From assembly GCA_019137115.1 (NCBI GenBank), contig JAGVSV010000158.1, positions 1-7,599 of the forward strand: DNA of 7,599 nucleotides, in the 5' to 3' direction. Source of the DNA: Bacillota bacterium. GTDB taxonomy: Bacteria; Bacillota; Clostridia; Christensenellales; Aristaeellaceae. A model generated the notes under the pieces. That model was given only the letters and a program-made list of their open reading frames with translations, did not search any database and was not told where the DNA came from. The translations under genes and the position numbers were made by a program. Of this stretch, positions 1 to 6,605 are shown in pieces. Every line of letters begins with the position of its first letter. Positions within the stretch are counted from its first letter, which is position 1.

Positions 1-660
1 CTGGGCGACACACCCACCATTGAGGCCGAGGTGCTGGACGATGTGGCCGCCGCGGTCGAACTGCTGGCCACGCATGACGAAACCCGCGATGCCCGGCTGT
101 TTGTGATCGGGCACAGCCTGGGCGGCATGCTGACTCCGGCGATCCTTGCGCAAAACCCGCAGCTTTCCGGTGCGGTCATCCTGGCCGGCACGCCCCGCAC
201 GCTGTGGGACGTCATCTATGACGAGGGCGCCGCGCTGATCCCCACGCTTGACCAGTACAGCCAGAAAGAAAAGGACGCGCTGCTCAAGGAAGGCGCGGAC
301 ATGCGCGACCAGGCGAACGCCGTGACAGCGGGCGGCGAGGGACAGATTTTCGGCATGCCGCTTCCCTACATCGCCAGCCTCAACAACCTGCATCTGGAAA
401 ACACCGCGCGGAACACTGAAAAACCCCTGCTGATTTTGCAGGGGGACAGGGACGCGCAGGTGTCCGCCGAGATCGACTATGCCGCCTGGCAGACGTTGCT
501 GGAGGGCCGCGAAAACGCGCGGTTCAAGCTGTATCCGGGCCTCAACCACCTGTTCATGGACAGCCTGACCGGCACGCTGGAGGATTACAACACCCCCGGG
601 AACGTGTCCCCGGAGGTGATTGATGACATCGCGGCGTGGCTGCTTGTGCAGGTGGAGTAG
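1..660 (+). CDS. alpha/beta-hydrolase fold protein, 3' part (probable carboxylester hydrolase)
   Basis: The frame is open from base 1 with no stop, so the gene begins upstream of the window; 219 residues are visible. A GTG codon at position 31 is only an internal valine, with no Shine-Dalgarno before it. The nucleophile elbow GHSLGG puts the catalytic Ser at about residue 39 of the visible part. A GDRDAQV segment follows (second Asp, about residue 151, as likely acid), then GLNHLF with His at about 183. This completes a Ser-Asp-His triad in the usual order, with a helical lid between about residues 65 and 125. The sequence resembles the soluble S9/S33-like hydrolases of Bacillota, some of which carry an N-terminal DUF3887 domain; that part would lie outside the window. 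The substrate is not determinable. An acyl or acetyl esterase acting on plant polysaccharide fragments would fit the neighbours but is a guess. The gene is convergent with the minus-strand operon, so it is not part of it. Confidence 0.85.
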   Translation: MGDTPTIEAEVLDDVAAAVELLATHDETRDARLFVIGHSLGGMLTPAILAQNPQLSGAVILAGTPRTLWDVIYDEGAALIPTLDQYSQKEKDALLKEGADMRDQANAVTAGGEGQIFGMPLPYIASLNNLHLENTARNTEKPLLILQGDRDAQVSAEIDYAAWQTLLEGRENARFKLYPGLNHLFMDSLTGTLEDYNTPGNVSPEVIDDIAAWLLVQVE

Positions 661-675
661 GGCTTACTCCCCACC
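651..675. other. inverted repeat spanning both convergent stop codons (possible bidirectional transcript end)
   Basis: GGTGGAGTA at 651-659 faces TACTCC at 665-670 and ACC at 673-675. The two arms give a 6-bp plus a 3-bp stem separated by a two-base CC bulge, with a 5-base loop. The loop and stem hold the hydrolase stop TAG (658-660) and the alpha-xylosidase stop TAA (664-666 on the minus strand). No T-run follows on either strand, so it is not a canonical intrinsic terminator. Part of the symmetry arises because both proteins end in Glu before the stop codon. Its role as a terminator or 3'-end stabiliser is an inference. Confidence 0.35.
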
Positions 676-2877
676 CATGTTGACCAACAGATACTCCCCC
701 GGCGGGTCGCAGGTCAGCGCCCCGCCTTTTAACCCTACGGTGACCGACAGCGCCGTGGTGCCATCCTGGGCGGGGATATTTACCGTCACCGGCTTGCTCA
801 CCTGGTACGCCCGCAGGGTGAGGCCCGCTGTATAGTCGTACGCTGCGGTGTGGTCAGTGCCACCCCAGGGCAGCACGGTGTTTTCCTTCACCCACAGCGG
901 CAGGGAGTGGAAGTCGTACACTTCCTTCATCCATTGCCCGCCTTCCTGCACGCGCCCGTCCAGCAAATGCGTCCAGGTGCCGTGGGGCAGGTAGTACGTG
1001 ACCTCGCCGGATTCTGAGAACACCGGCGCCACCAGCAGACTGTCGCCCAGCATGTACTGCCGGTCCAGCGTTTCGCACGCGGGGTCGCCGGGGAAGGCCA
1101 GGAACATCGGCCGCATGATGGGGATGCCTTCCTCATGCGCGATGACCGCCATCCGGAACAGATAGGGCATCAGTCGGCACTTGAGCTTGGCAAAGAAGCG
1201 CAGTACGCTGACCGATTCCTCGTCAAACAGCCAGGGCACCCGGTAGGACTGGGAGCCGTGCAGCCGCGAGTGCGAGGACAGCAGCCCAAACGCGCACCAG
1301 CGCTTGTACACATGCGCGGGCGCCGTCTGCTCAAAGCCGGAGATGTCATGGCTCCAGAACGCAAAGCCGCTGGCCGCCAGCGACAGCCCGCCGCGCAGCG
1401 TCTCGGCCATGGATTCATAGGTACCGGCGTTGTCGCCGCCCCAATGTGCTGGGTATTGCTGGCCGCCTGCCGTGGCGCTGCGCGCAAACAGCACCGCGTT
1501 GCCCTTGCCCTTTTCCTGCTCCAGCAGCTCAAACACCGCGGCGTTGTACAGCTGGGTGTAGTAGTTGTGCATGGCCACCGGGTCCAGGCCGTTGTGGAAC
1601 ACGATGTCCCTGACCGGGATGCGCTCGCCAAAGTCGGTCTTGAAGCAGTCCACGCCCATGTGCACCAACTGGCGCAGCTTGTCCTGGTACCAGCGCGCGG
1701 CGTCCGGGTTGGTGAAGTCCACCACGCCCATGCCCGCCTGCCACAGGTCGGTCTGCCACACGCTGCCGTCCGTCCGTCTGATCAGATAGCCCGCTTCCAT
1801 CGCTTCCTTGAACAGCGCCGATTTCTGGCCGATGTAGGGGTTGATCCACACGCAGATCTTCAGGCCCATCTTGTGGTACCGGCGCAGCATGCCCTCCGGG
1901 TCCGGGAACACCGCGGCGTCCCAGGTGAAGTCGCACCACCGGTACGGCCGCATCCAGAAACAGTCAAAGTGGAACACGTCCAGCGGGATGTCCCGCTCCC
2001 GCATGCCATTGATGAAAGACGTGGTCGTGGCTTCGTCATAGTTCGTGGTGAACGACGTGGACAGCCACAGCCCGAACGACCAGGGGGGCGGAAGCGCCGG
2101 GCGGCCGGTCAGGCGCGTGTACCGCGACAGCGCTTCTTTCGGGGTCGGCCCCGCGATCACAAAATACCGCAGGCGCTCGTCCTCGATGGAGAACTGCACG
2201 CGCTCCACCTGCTCGCTGCCCACTTCGTAGGACACGTCCGACGCGCTGTCCACATACACGCCGTAGCCCCGGCTGCTCAAGTAAAACGGCACGTTCTTGT
2301 ACGCCAGCTCGGTGCAGGTGCCGCCGTCGGCGTTCCACATGTCCACCACCTGGCCGTTTTTGACAAACGGCGTGAACCGCTCGCCCAGGCCGTAGATGTG
2401 CTCGCCCACGGACAGTTTGAGCTGCTCCACCACAAACCCCTGCTTCGTGTTGCGGTTGCGCATGTGCGCCATGCCGCGGTAGCCGGTGGCGGTCAACAGG
2501 TTGGCGTCCTCCACAAAGTCGATGCCCCAGCCGTTGGCGGCCTTGTTGATTCGCGCCGTCAGCGCGCCGGAGGTGAGCGATACTCCGCTCTCGTCCTCCT
2601 GGATGCGCACGGCTGGCGGTTCATCCGCAAGCGGCAGCTGCGGCGCGTTTTTCACCTGGCCTGCAAAGTGGGTGATTTCAACGCCGATCACCCCTTCCAT
2701 GGGGCTGAACAGGCGCACGAACAGCGCGGGACTTAGCGTTGCGCCGCGCCCCGCGATGTGCTGGGAGGCCGCCAGCGCATGGATTTCGTTGCCCACGGTT
2801 TCGGCGGAAAACAGCTCCACGGCGTAGGTCGCCTCATACTCCGGCCGCAACAGCCAGAACCCGGAACGGAACTTCAT
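664..2877 (-). CDS. yicI: alpha-xylosidase, glycoside hydrolase family 31 (YicI type)
   Basis: This 737-residue protein aligns from its first residue with E. coli YicI (772 residues). It should remove non-reducing alpha-linked xylose, as from isoprimeverose and xyloglucan oligosaccharides, by a retaining mechanism. An N-terminal beta-sandwich (about 1-260) is followed by the (beta/alpha)8 barrel (about 261-580) and C-terminal beta domains. The nucleophile is Asp415 in KTDFGE and the acid/base is Asp482 in HWGGDN, matching YicI Asp416 and Asp482. Residues tied to xylose specificity in YicI are also present: Phe276, Cys306-Phe307, Trp344 and Lys413. No signal peptide is seen, so it is probably cytoplasmic and acts on imported oligosaccharides. 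The ATG has a TAGGAGG site at 2886-2892 with an 8-base spacer. It is the last gene of the operon, 34 bases after kdgK. It is shorter than YicI, mainly towards the C-terminal domains. The family call is secure; the natural substrate is less so. Confidence 0.93.
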   Translation of the reverse strand: MKFRSGFWLLRPEYEATYAVELFSAETVGNEIHALAASQHIAGRGATLSPALFVRLFSPMEGVIGVEITHFAGQVKNAPQLPLADEPPAVRIQEDESGVSLTSGALTARINKAANGWGIDFVEDANLLTATGYRGMAHMRNRNTKQGFVVEQLKLSVGEHIYGLGERFTPFVKNGQVVDMWNADGGTCTELAYKNVPFYLSSRGYGVYVDSASDVSYEVGSEQVERVQFSIEDERLRYFVIAGPTPKEALSRYTRLTGRPALPPPWSFGLWLSTSFTTNYDEATTTSFINGMRERDIPLDVFHFDCFWMRPYRWCDFTWDAAVFPDPEGMLRRYHKMGLKICVWINPYIGQKSALFKEAMEAGYLIRRTDGSVWQTDLWQAGMGVVDFTNPDAARWYQDKLRQLVHMGVDCFKTDFGERIPVRDIVFHNGLDPVAMHNYYTQLYNAAVFELLEQEKGKGNAVLFARSATAGGQQYPAHWGGDNAGTYESMAETLRGGLSLAASGFAFWSHDISGFEQTAPAHVYKRWCAFGLLSSHSRLHGSQSYRVPWLFDEESVSVLRFFAKLKCRLMPYLFRMAVIAHEEGIPIMRPMFLAFPGDPACETLDRQYMLGDSLLVAPVFSESGEVTYYLPHGTWTHLLDGRVQEGGQWMKEVYDFHSLPLWVKENTVLPWGGTDHTAAYDYTAGLTLRAYQVSKPVTVNIPAQDGTTALSVTVGLKGGALTCDPPGEYLLVNMGGE

Positions 2878-2911
2878 GTGCTTGCCCTCCTATGCGATTG
2901 TCATCGAATGT

Positions 2912-3946
2912 TTAGCGCTCCACGCGCCCGGAGCCTGCGCCGCCCATCAGGGACTTCACTTCGGCCACCGTCATGCGGTTGTAGTCCCCGGAGATCGTAT
3001 GCTTCAGGCACGACGCGGCCACGGCAAACTCCAGCGCCTGCTGCGGGCCGTCCAGCTTGTTCAAGCCATAGATCAGCCCGCCTGCAAAGCTGTCGCCCCC
3101 GCCCACGCGGTCGACAATGTCCGTGATGTCATACCGGCGACTGACGTAGAAGCCCTCCTTTGTGGTCAGGCACGCGCTCCATCCGTTGTGGTTGGCGGAA
3201 TAGCTTTCGCGCATGGTGATGGCCACCTTGGACACATTGGGGTAGGTATCCATCAGCAGTTGGGCCGTGCGCTGGTACTGCGCCGCGTCCAGTTCGCCGG
3301 TTTCCACCGCGTGCACACTGTCCGCGTGCAGCCCCAGGGACTTCTGGCAGTCCTCCTCGTTGGCCACGATCACGTCGGCGTATCTCACCAGCTCCGGCAT
3401 CACGTCCTGCGCGGTTTTGCCGTATTTCCACAGGTTCTTGCGGTAGTTGAGGTCGCAGCTCACCGTCACGCCATGCGCCTTGGCGGCCTTCACCGCCTCG
3501 ATGGACAGATCCGCCGCGCTCTGGCTGATGGCCGGCGTGATGCCCGTGATGTGAAACCAGTCGGCATCCGCAAATACCTTCGCCCAGTCAATCGCGCCGG
3601 GTTTGGCAAGGGCAATCGAACTGCCCTCGCGGTCATAGATCACCTTGCTGGGGCGCTGCACCGCGCCGCCTTCCAGGAAATAGATGCCCATCCTTCCCGG
3701 GGCGCGCTGGACATAGCCGGTATCCACCCCAAACCCGCGCAGTTCGCGCAGGCAGGCGTCGGTCAGCGCGCTGTCCGGCAGCAGCGTCACAAACGCGCTG
3801 TTCAGTCCGTAGTTGGCCAGCGACACCGCCACATTGGCCTCGCCGCCGCCAAAGGTTGCTTCCAGCAGGGGGGTCTGCAGCAACCGCTCAAACCCGGGGG
3901 ACTTGAGCCGCAGCATGATTTCGCCAAAGGTTACCACTTGTTTCAT
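2912..3946 (-). CDS. kdgK: 2-dehydro-3-deoxygluconokinase (KDG kinase), PfkB family
   Basis: A 344-residue sugar kinase that should phosphorylate 2-keto-3-deoxygluconate with ATP to 2-keto-3-deoxy-6-phosphogluconate in the cytoplasm. The N-terminal FGEIMLRL strand and the [15 protein letters not shown] segment (residues 33-47) form the ribokinase-type substrate-binding start. NEED at 196-199 fits the NxxE-type metal/phosphate motif. [12 protein letters not shown] (279-290) is the second PfkB signature, with Asp285 as catalytic base and the glycines as anion hole; the common form is DTxGAGD, so Arg-Val and Gly for Ala are family variants. It is somewhat longer than E. coli KdgK (about 309 residues). 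The ATG at 3944-3946 has a TAGGAGG site whose TAG is also the stop codon of the upstream aldolase. Position directly after the KDPG aldolase supports KDG rather than fructose or ribose as substrate; the sequence alone would leave other 2-keto sugars possible. Confidence 0.92.
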   Translation of the reverse strand: MKQVVTFGEIMLRLKSPGFERLLQTPLLEATFGGGEANVAVSLANYGLNSAFVTLLPDSALTDACLRELRGFGVDTGYVQRAPGRMGIYFLEGGAVQRPSKVIYDREGSSIALAKPGAIDWAKVFADADWFHITGITPAISQSAADLSIEAVKAAKAHGVTVSCDLNYRKNLWKYGKTAQDVMPELVRYADVIVANEEDCQKSLGLHADSVHAVETGELDAAQYQRTAQLLMDTYPNVSKVAITMRESYSANHNGWSACLTTKEGFYVSRRYDITDIVDRVGGGDSFAGGLIYGLNKLDGPQQALEFAVAASCLKHTISGDYNRMTVAEVKSLMGGAGSGRVER

Positions 3947-3951
3947 GTCGG

Positions 3952-3958
3952 CCTCCTA
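3952..3958 (-). promoter_or_regulatory. Shine-Dalgarno of kdgK containing the upstream stop codon
   Basis: On the minus strand the bases read TAGGAGG. The first three are the stop codon of the aldolase-VOC gene, and the rest is a consensus ribosome binding site 5 bases before the kdgK ATG. Ribosomes ending the aldolase would sit on the kdgK initiation site, so translational coupling is likely. Confidence 0.8.
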
Positions 3959-4909
3959 TTTCTGGATCAGGTGGAACGCAAACCCGGCGATCTCCTCGGC
4001 CAGGTAGACAAAGCGGAGCTTGCCGTCCGGGCCTTTGCGCGCGGTTTCTTCATTGAACGTAAAGCCGCGGCGCTCCAGGTGCCATTGGGCACGCTCCACG
4101 CTGTTGGTGCCGATGGCCACATGCCCATGGGCGCCCAGGAACGGCGTTTTCATGATTTCCACGCCGGTGCCCACAAAGTAGTTGGCCTGCCCTTCCCTGA
4201 TGGGCCAGTGGAACAGCTTGGACAGGCGCTCGGCGGCGGCCTTGGCGTCCTGCTCGTTTGCGCTGTTGACGCCAATGTGCACGATTTCAAAACCCAGCAG
4301 CAGGTCGACGGCCTCGCTGGCCAGCGCCTGAATCTTTGCCCAGTCCTTGGTTTCCACGGCGCTCTGGGGCACCATCCAGCTGCCCCCGCAGGCCAACACC
4401 TTGGGGAAGCTCAAGTATTCCAGCAGGTTCTTGGCGTCCACCCCGCCGGTGGGCACGTACTGCATCTCGGCGTACGGCCCGGCCAGCGCCTTGATGGTGG
4501 CCACGCCGCCCAGCGCGCCGGCCGGGAAGATCTTGACGGCGGACAAGCCCAGCTCGATCGCCTGCTCAATGTCCGACGGCGAGGAGCAGCCCGGCAGGAT
4601 GGGGTATCCCTTATCCAGACAGTGCTGAACCACGCGGGGATTGAAGCCCGGCGACACGATATAGCGCGCGCCGGCCGCCCAGGCACGGTCGGCCTGGTCG
4701 GTGGTCAGCACCGTGCCCGCGCCCAGCAGAATGTCCGGGTACTGGGCGTTGACGAGTTTGATGGCTTCCTCGGCGGCCGCGGTGCGGAAGGTGATCTCCG
4801 CCACCGGCAAGCCGCCGTCCATCAGCGCCTTGCACAGCGGCGGCGCGTCCTGCGCGTCCTGCACCTTAATGATCGGGATTAAGCCCGCCAGCGCCAGTTG
4901 ATCCAACAT
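3956..4909 (-). CDS. kdgA: KDPG/KHG aldolase fused to a C-terminal VOC (glyoxalase-like) domain
   Basis: This 317-residue protein joins two modules. Residues 1 to about 205 are a class I KDPG aldolase, splitting 2-keto-3-deoxy-6-phosphogluconate to pyruvate and glyceraldehyde 3-phosphate. Its key residues are Glu38 and Arg42 in EITFRT, Thr66 in GAGTVL, Pro87 in VSPGF, and Schiff-base Lys126 with Phe128 in VKIFPAG; each is seven below its E. coli Eda counterpart. Eda-type aldolases normally end near residue 210. From about 206 to 317 a second module begins LGFEIVHIGVNS and continues through VEIMKTPF and GHVAIGT to AGFAFHLIQ. This is the beta-alpha-beta-beta-beta rhythm of the vicinal oxygen chelate fold. 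Candidate metal ligands are His211, Glu251 and His263; the usual final Glu position seems to hold His313. The module's function is unknown. The ATG at 4907-4909 follows TAGGAGG at a 5-base distance. The aldolase call is firm; the VOC call rests on motif rhythm. Confidence 0.9.
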   Translation of the reverse strand: MLDQLALAGLIPIIKVQDAQDAPPLCKALMDGGLPVAEITFRTAAAEEAIKLVNAQYPDILLGAGTVLTTDQADRAWAAGARYIVSPGFNPRVVQHCLDKGYPILPGCSSPSDIEQAIELGLSAVKIFPAGALGGVATIKALAGPYAEMQYVPTGGVDAKNLLEYLSFPKVLACGGSWMVPQSAVETKDWAKIQALASEAVDLLLGFEIVHIGVNSANEQDAKAAAERLSKLFHWPIREGQANYFVGTGVEIMKTPFLGAHGHVAIGTNSVERAQWHLERRGFTFNEETARKGPDGKLRFVYLAEEIAGFAFHLIQK

Positions 4910-4914
4910 ATGTG

Positions 4915-4921
4915 CCTCCTA
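4915..4921 (-). promoter_or_regulatory. Shine-Dalgarno of the aldolase gene containing the upstream stop codon
   Basis: TAGGAGG on the minus strand: its TAG (4919-4921) ends the dehydrogenase gene, and the site lies 5 bases before the aldolase ATG. The arrangement is the same as at the aldolase/kdgK junction, and it fixes the aldolase start. Confidence 0.8.
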
Positions 4922-5722
4922 TTGCGGCTGCTTGCCGATGTACGCCAGGATGCCGCCGTCCACATACAGGATGTGTCCGTTGACAAAGTTGCTGGCCTCG
5001 CTGGCCAAGAACACCGCCGGGCCCATCAGGTCCTGCGTGGTGCCCCAGCGCGCGGCGGGCGTCTTGGCGATGATGAACTGGTCAAACGGGTGCCGCGAAC
5101 CGTCGGCCTGCCGCTCCCTCAATGGCGCGGTCTGCTGGGTTTCGATATAGCCCGGCCCGATGCCGTTGCACTGGATGTTGTGCTCGCCATACTCCGAGCA
5201 GATGTTGCGCGTCAGCATCTTAAGCCCGCCCTTGGCCGCGGCATAGGCTGACACCGTTTCGCGGCCCAGCTCGCTCATCATCGAGCAGATGTTGATGATC
5301 TTGCCCGCGCCTTTTTTGATCATGCCGGGGATCACCGCCTTGGCGCAGATGAACGGGGCGTTCAGGTCGACGTCAATCACCTTGCGGAAATCCGCCGCGC
5401 TCATCTCGTGCATGGGGATGCGCTTGATGATGCCGGCGTTGTTGACCAGGATGTCAATGACGCCCACGTCTTTTTCGATCTGCTGGACCAGCGCCTGCAC
5501 GGCGTCCTCGTCCGTCACGTCGCACACATAGCCGTGGGTGGGGATACCGTCCTTTTTGTACGCGGCCAGGCCCCTGTCTACCAGCTCCTGGTTGATGTCA
5601 TTAAACACCACGGTGGCGCCCGCGCCGTGCAGCGCCTGCGCGATCGCGTAGCCAATGCCATAGCTGCCGCCGGTGACCAGGGCCACCTTGCCCTTCAGGG
5701 AAAACGCGTTTATGTCAAACAT
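4919..5722 (-). CDS. kduD: short-chain dehydrogenase, KduD/DhuD role (gluconate 5-dehydrogenase/IdnO-like)
   Basis: A 267-residue classical SDR beginning MFDINAF. The Rossmann motif TGGSYGIG is at 17-24, NNAG at 94-97, the structural Asn at 121, catalytic Ser147, and Tyr160 with Lys164 in YAAAK. Asp42 at the end of the second strand suggests a preference for NAD(H). The segment NDINQELVDRG and the C-terminus GGILAYIGKQP closely resemble streptococcal gluconate 5-dehydrogenase (Ga5DH/IdnO). Streptococcal DhuD proteins, which reduce DKII (2,5-diketo-3-deoxygluconate) to KDG, are of a similar kind. Lying between kduI and the KDPG aldolase, it is best read as the DKII reductase; 5-ketogluconate reduction remains possible. 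I chose the ATG at 5720-5722 over an in-frame GTG 17 codons upstream. The ATG has a Shine-Dalgarno 6 bases before it, whereas the longer form would overlap kduI by 41 bases and add a non-conserved peptide. Confidence 0.88.
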   Translation of the reverse strand: MFDINAFSLKGKVALVTGGSYGIGYAIAQALHGAGATVVFNDINQELVDRGLAAYKKDGIPTHGYVCDVTDEDAVQALVQQIEKDVGVIDILVNNAGIIKRIPMHEMSAADFRKVIDVDLNAPFICAKAVIPGMIKKGAGKIINICSMMSELGRETVSAYAAAKGGLKMLTRNICSEYGEHNIQCNGIGPGYIETQQTAPLRERQADGSRHPFDQFIIAKTPAARWGTTQDLMGPAVFLASEASNFVNGHILYVDGGILAYIGKQPQ

Positions 5723-5728
5723 ATGCTG

Positions 5729-5735
5729 CTCCTTA
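5729..5735 (-). promoter_or_regulatory. Shine-Dalgarno of the dehydrogenase gene containing the kduI stop codon
   Basis: On the minus strand the bases read TAAGGAG. TAA (5733-5735) is the kduI stop, and AAGGAG is the ribosome binding site 6 bases before the ATG at 5720-5722. This decides the start of the dehydrogenase and implies coupled translation with kduI. Confidence 0.8.
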
Positions 5736-6575
5736 CCGGATGTCCGTGGTGGCGATGGCGTCCATGTCGTCAAACGCCTGGTTCTCGCCGCCCATGGCCC
5801 AGATGAACGTATAGCTGCCGGTGCCCACCCCGGCGTGGATCGACCAGCTGGGGCCGATCACGGCCTGCTCATTCTGCATCACAATGTGGCGGGTTTCCTG
5901 GGGCTGCCCCATCATGTGGAACACCACGTTGTTCTGCGGCACCTCAAAGTAGAAGTAGATTTCCATCCGGCGCTCGTGCGTGTGCACGGGCATGGTGTTC
6001 CACACGCTGCCGGGCTCCAGCACCGTCATGCCCATGGACAGCTGGCAGGTTTCCAGCACGTCCGGGTGGATGAACTGGTTGATCACCCGCTTGTTGCTGG
6101 TCTCCAGCGCGCCCATCGGCTTCTTGGCGGCGTCCTCGATTTTCAAAAGCTTCGTTTCATAGCTGCGGTGCGCGGGGGCGGACACCATGTAATACTTGGC
6201 CGGGTTGTCCCCGTGCTGCGAAGCAAACTGTACGTCCCTGGCCCCGCGCGTGATGTACAGGCAGTCCTTGAAGTCCAGCTTGTATTCCTTGCCGTCCACC
6301 GTGATCGTGCCCGGGCCGCCCACGTTGAAGATGCCCACCTCGCGGCGCTCCAGGAAATAGGTGGTGCCAAAGTTTTTCCACACGTCAATGCCCTTGTCGA
6401 TGGATACCTGCCCCTTGACGGGCATCGCGCCCAGGGTGACCATGCGGTCAACGTGGCTGTACACGCAGTTGAGGTCGTCCGGGGTAAACAGCGTTTCGAT
6501 CAAAAACTCCCCGCGCGTTTCCTCGGTGTTGTAGCGCGCAAAGTCCTCCGGGTGACAGGAATAACGGATGTCCAT
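5733..6575 (-). CDS. kduI: 5-dehydro-4-deoxy-D-glucuronate isomerase (DKI isomerase)
   Basis: A 280-residue KduI-family bicupin isomerase that converts 5-keto-4-deoxyuronate (DKI) to 2,5-diketo-3-deoxygluconate (DKII) in the cytoplasm. It is full length (E. coli KduI has 278 residues) and opens with the typical MDIRYSCHPEDFARYNTEE. The metal site is His198 and His200 in PVHTHERRMEIYFYF, Glu205 in the same segment, and His247 in WSIHAGVGT. Each is two above the E. coli zinc ligands His196, His198, Glu203 and His245. The C-terminus GENQAFDDMDAI is also characteristic of the family. The ATG at 6573-6575 has an AAGGAGG site (6582-6588) with a 6-base spacer. The gene starts 30 bases after the GntR gene stop, and its own stop codon lies inside the ribosome binding site of the dehydrogenase gene. 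The call is firm. Confidence 0.96.
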   Translation of the reverse strand: MDIRYSCHPEDFARYNTEETRGEFLIETLFTPDDLNCVYSHVDRMVTLGAMPVKGQVSIDKGIDVWKNFGTTYFLERREVGIFNVGGPGTITVDGKEYKLDFKDCLYITRGARDVQFASQHGDNPAKYYMVSAPAHRSYETKLLKIEDAAKKPMGALETSNKRVINQFIHPDVLETCQLSMGMTVLEPGSVWNTMPVHTHERRMEIYFYFEVPQNNVVFHMMGQPQETRHIVMQNEQAVIGPSWSIHAGVGTGSYTFIWAMGGENQAFDDMDAIATTDIR

Positions 6576-6605
6576 GGTGTTCCTCCTTATATTGGGTTTG
6601 TCGTG

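Noticed and set aside
1135..2736. Long plus-strand open frame (533 codons) opposite the alpha-xylosidase gene
   Set aside because: The product is rich in His, Arg, Val and Gln with no domain, as expected for the complement of a GC-rich gene. The opposite frame encodes a complete GH31 enzyme with catalytic residues.
2894..2905. Small CGAT/ATCG inverted repeat in the kdgK-yicI gap as a terminator or operator
   Set aside because: A 4-bp stem with a 4-base loop is expected by chance, and no T-run follows it. It could at most be a minor feature.
2876..4882. Very long plus-strand open frame (668 codons) running opposite kdgK and the aldolase gene
   Set aside because: It crosses two real genes and their junction, has a composition typical of an antisense shadow (His-, Gly-, Gln- and Arg-rich) and shows no recognisable motif. 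Its length comes from high GC and third-position bias.
5723..5773. N-terminal extension of the dehydrogenase to an upstream GTG
   Set aside because: The extra 17 residues are low-complexity, lie inside kduI coding sequence and are not seen in the SDR family. The ATG at 5720-5722 has its own well-placed ribosome site.
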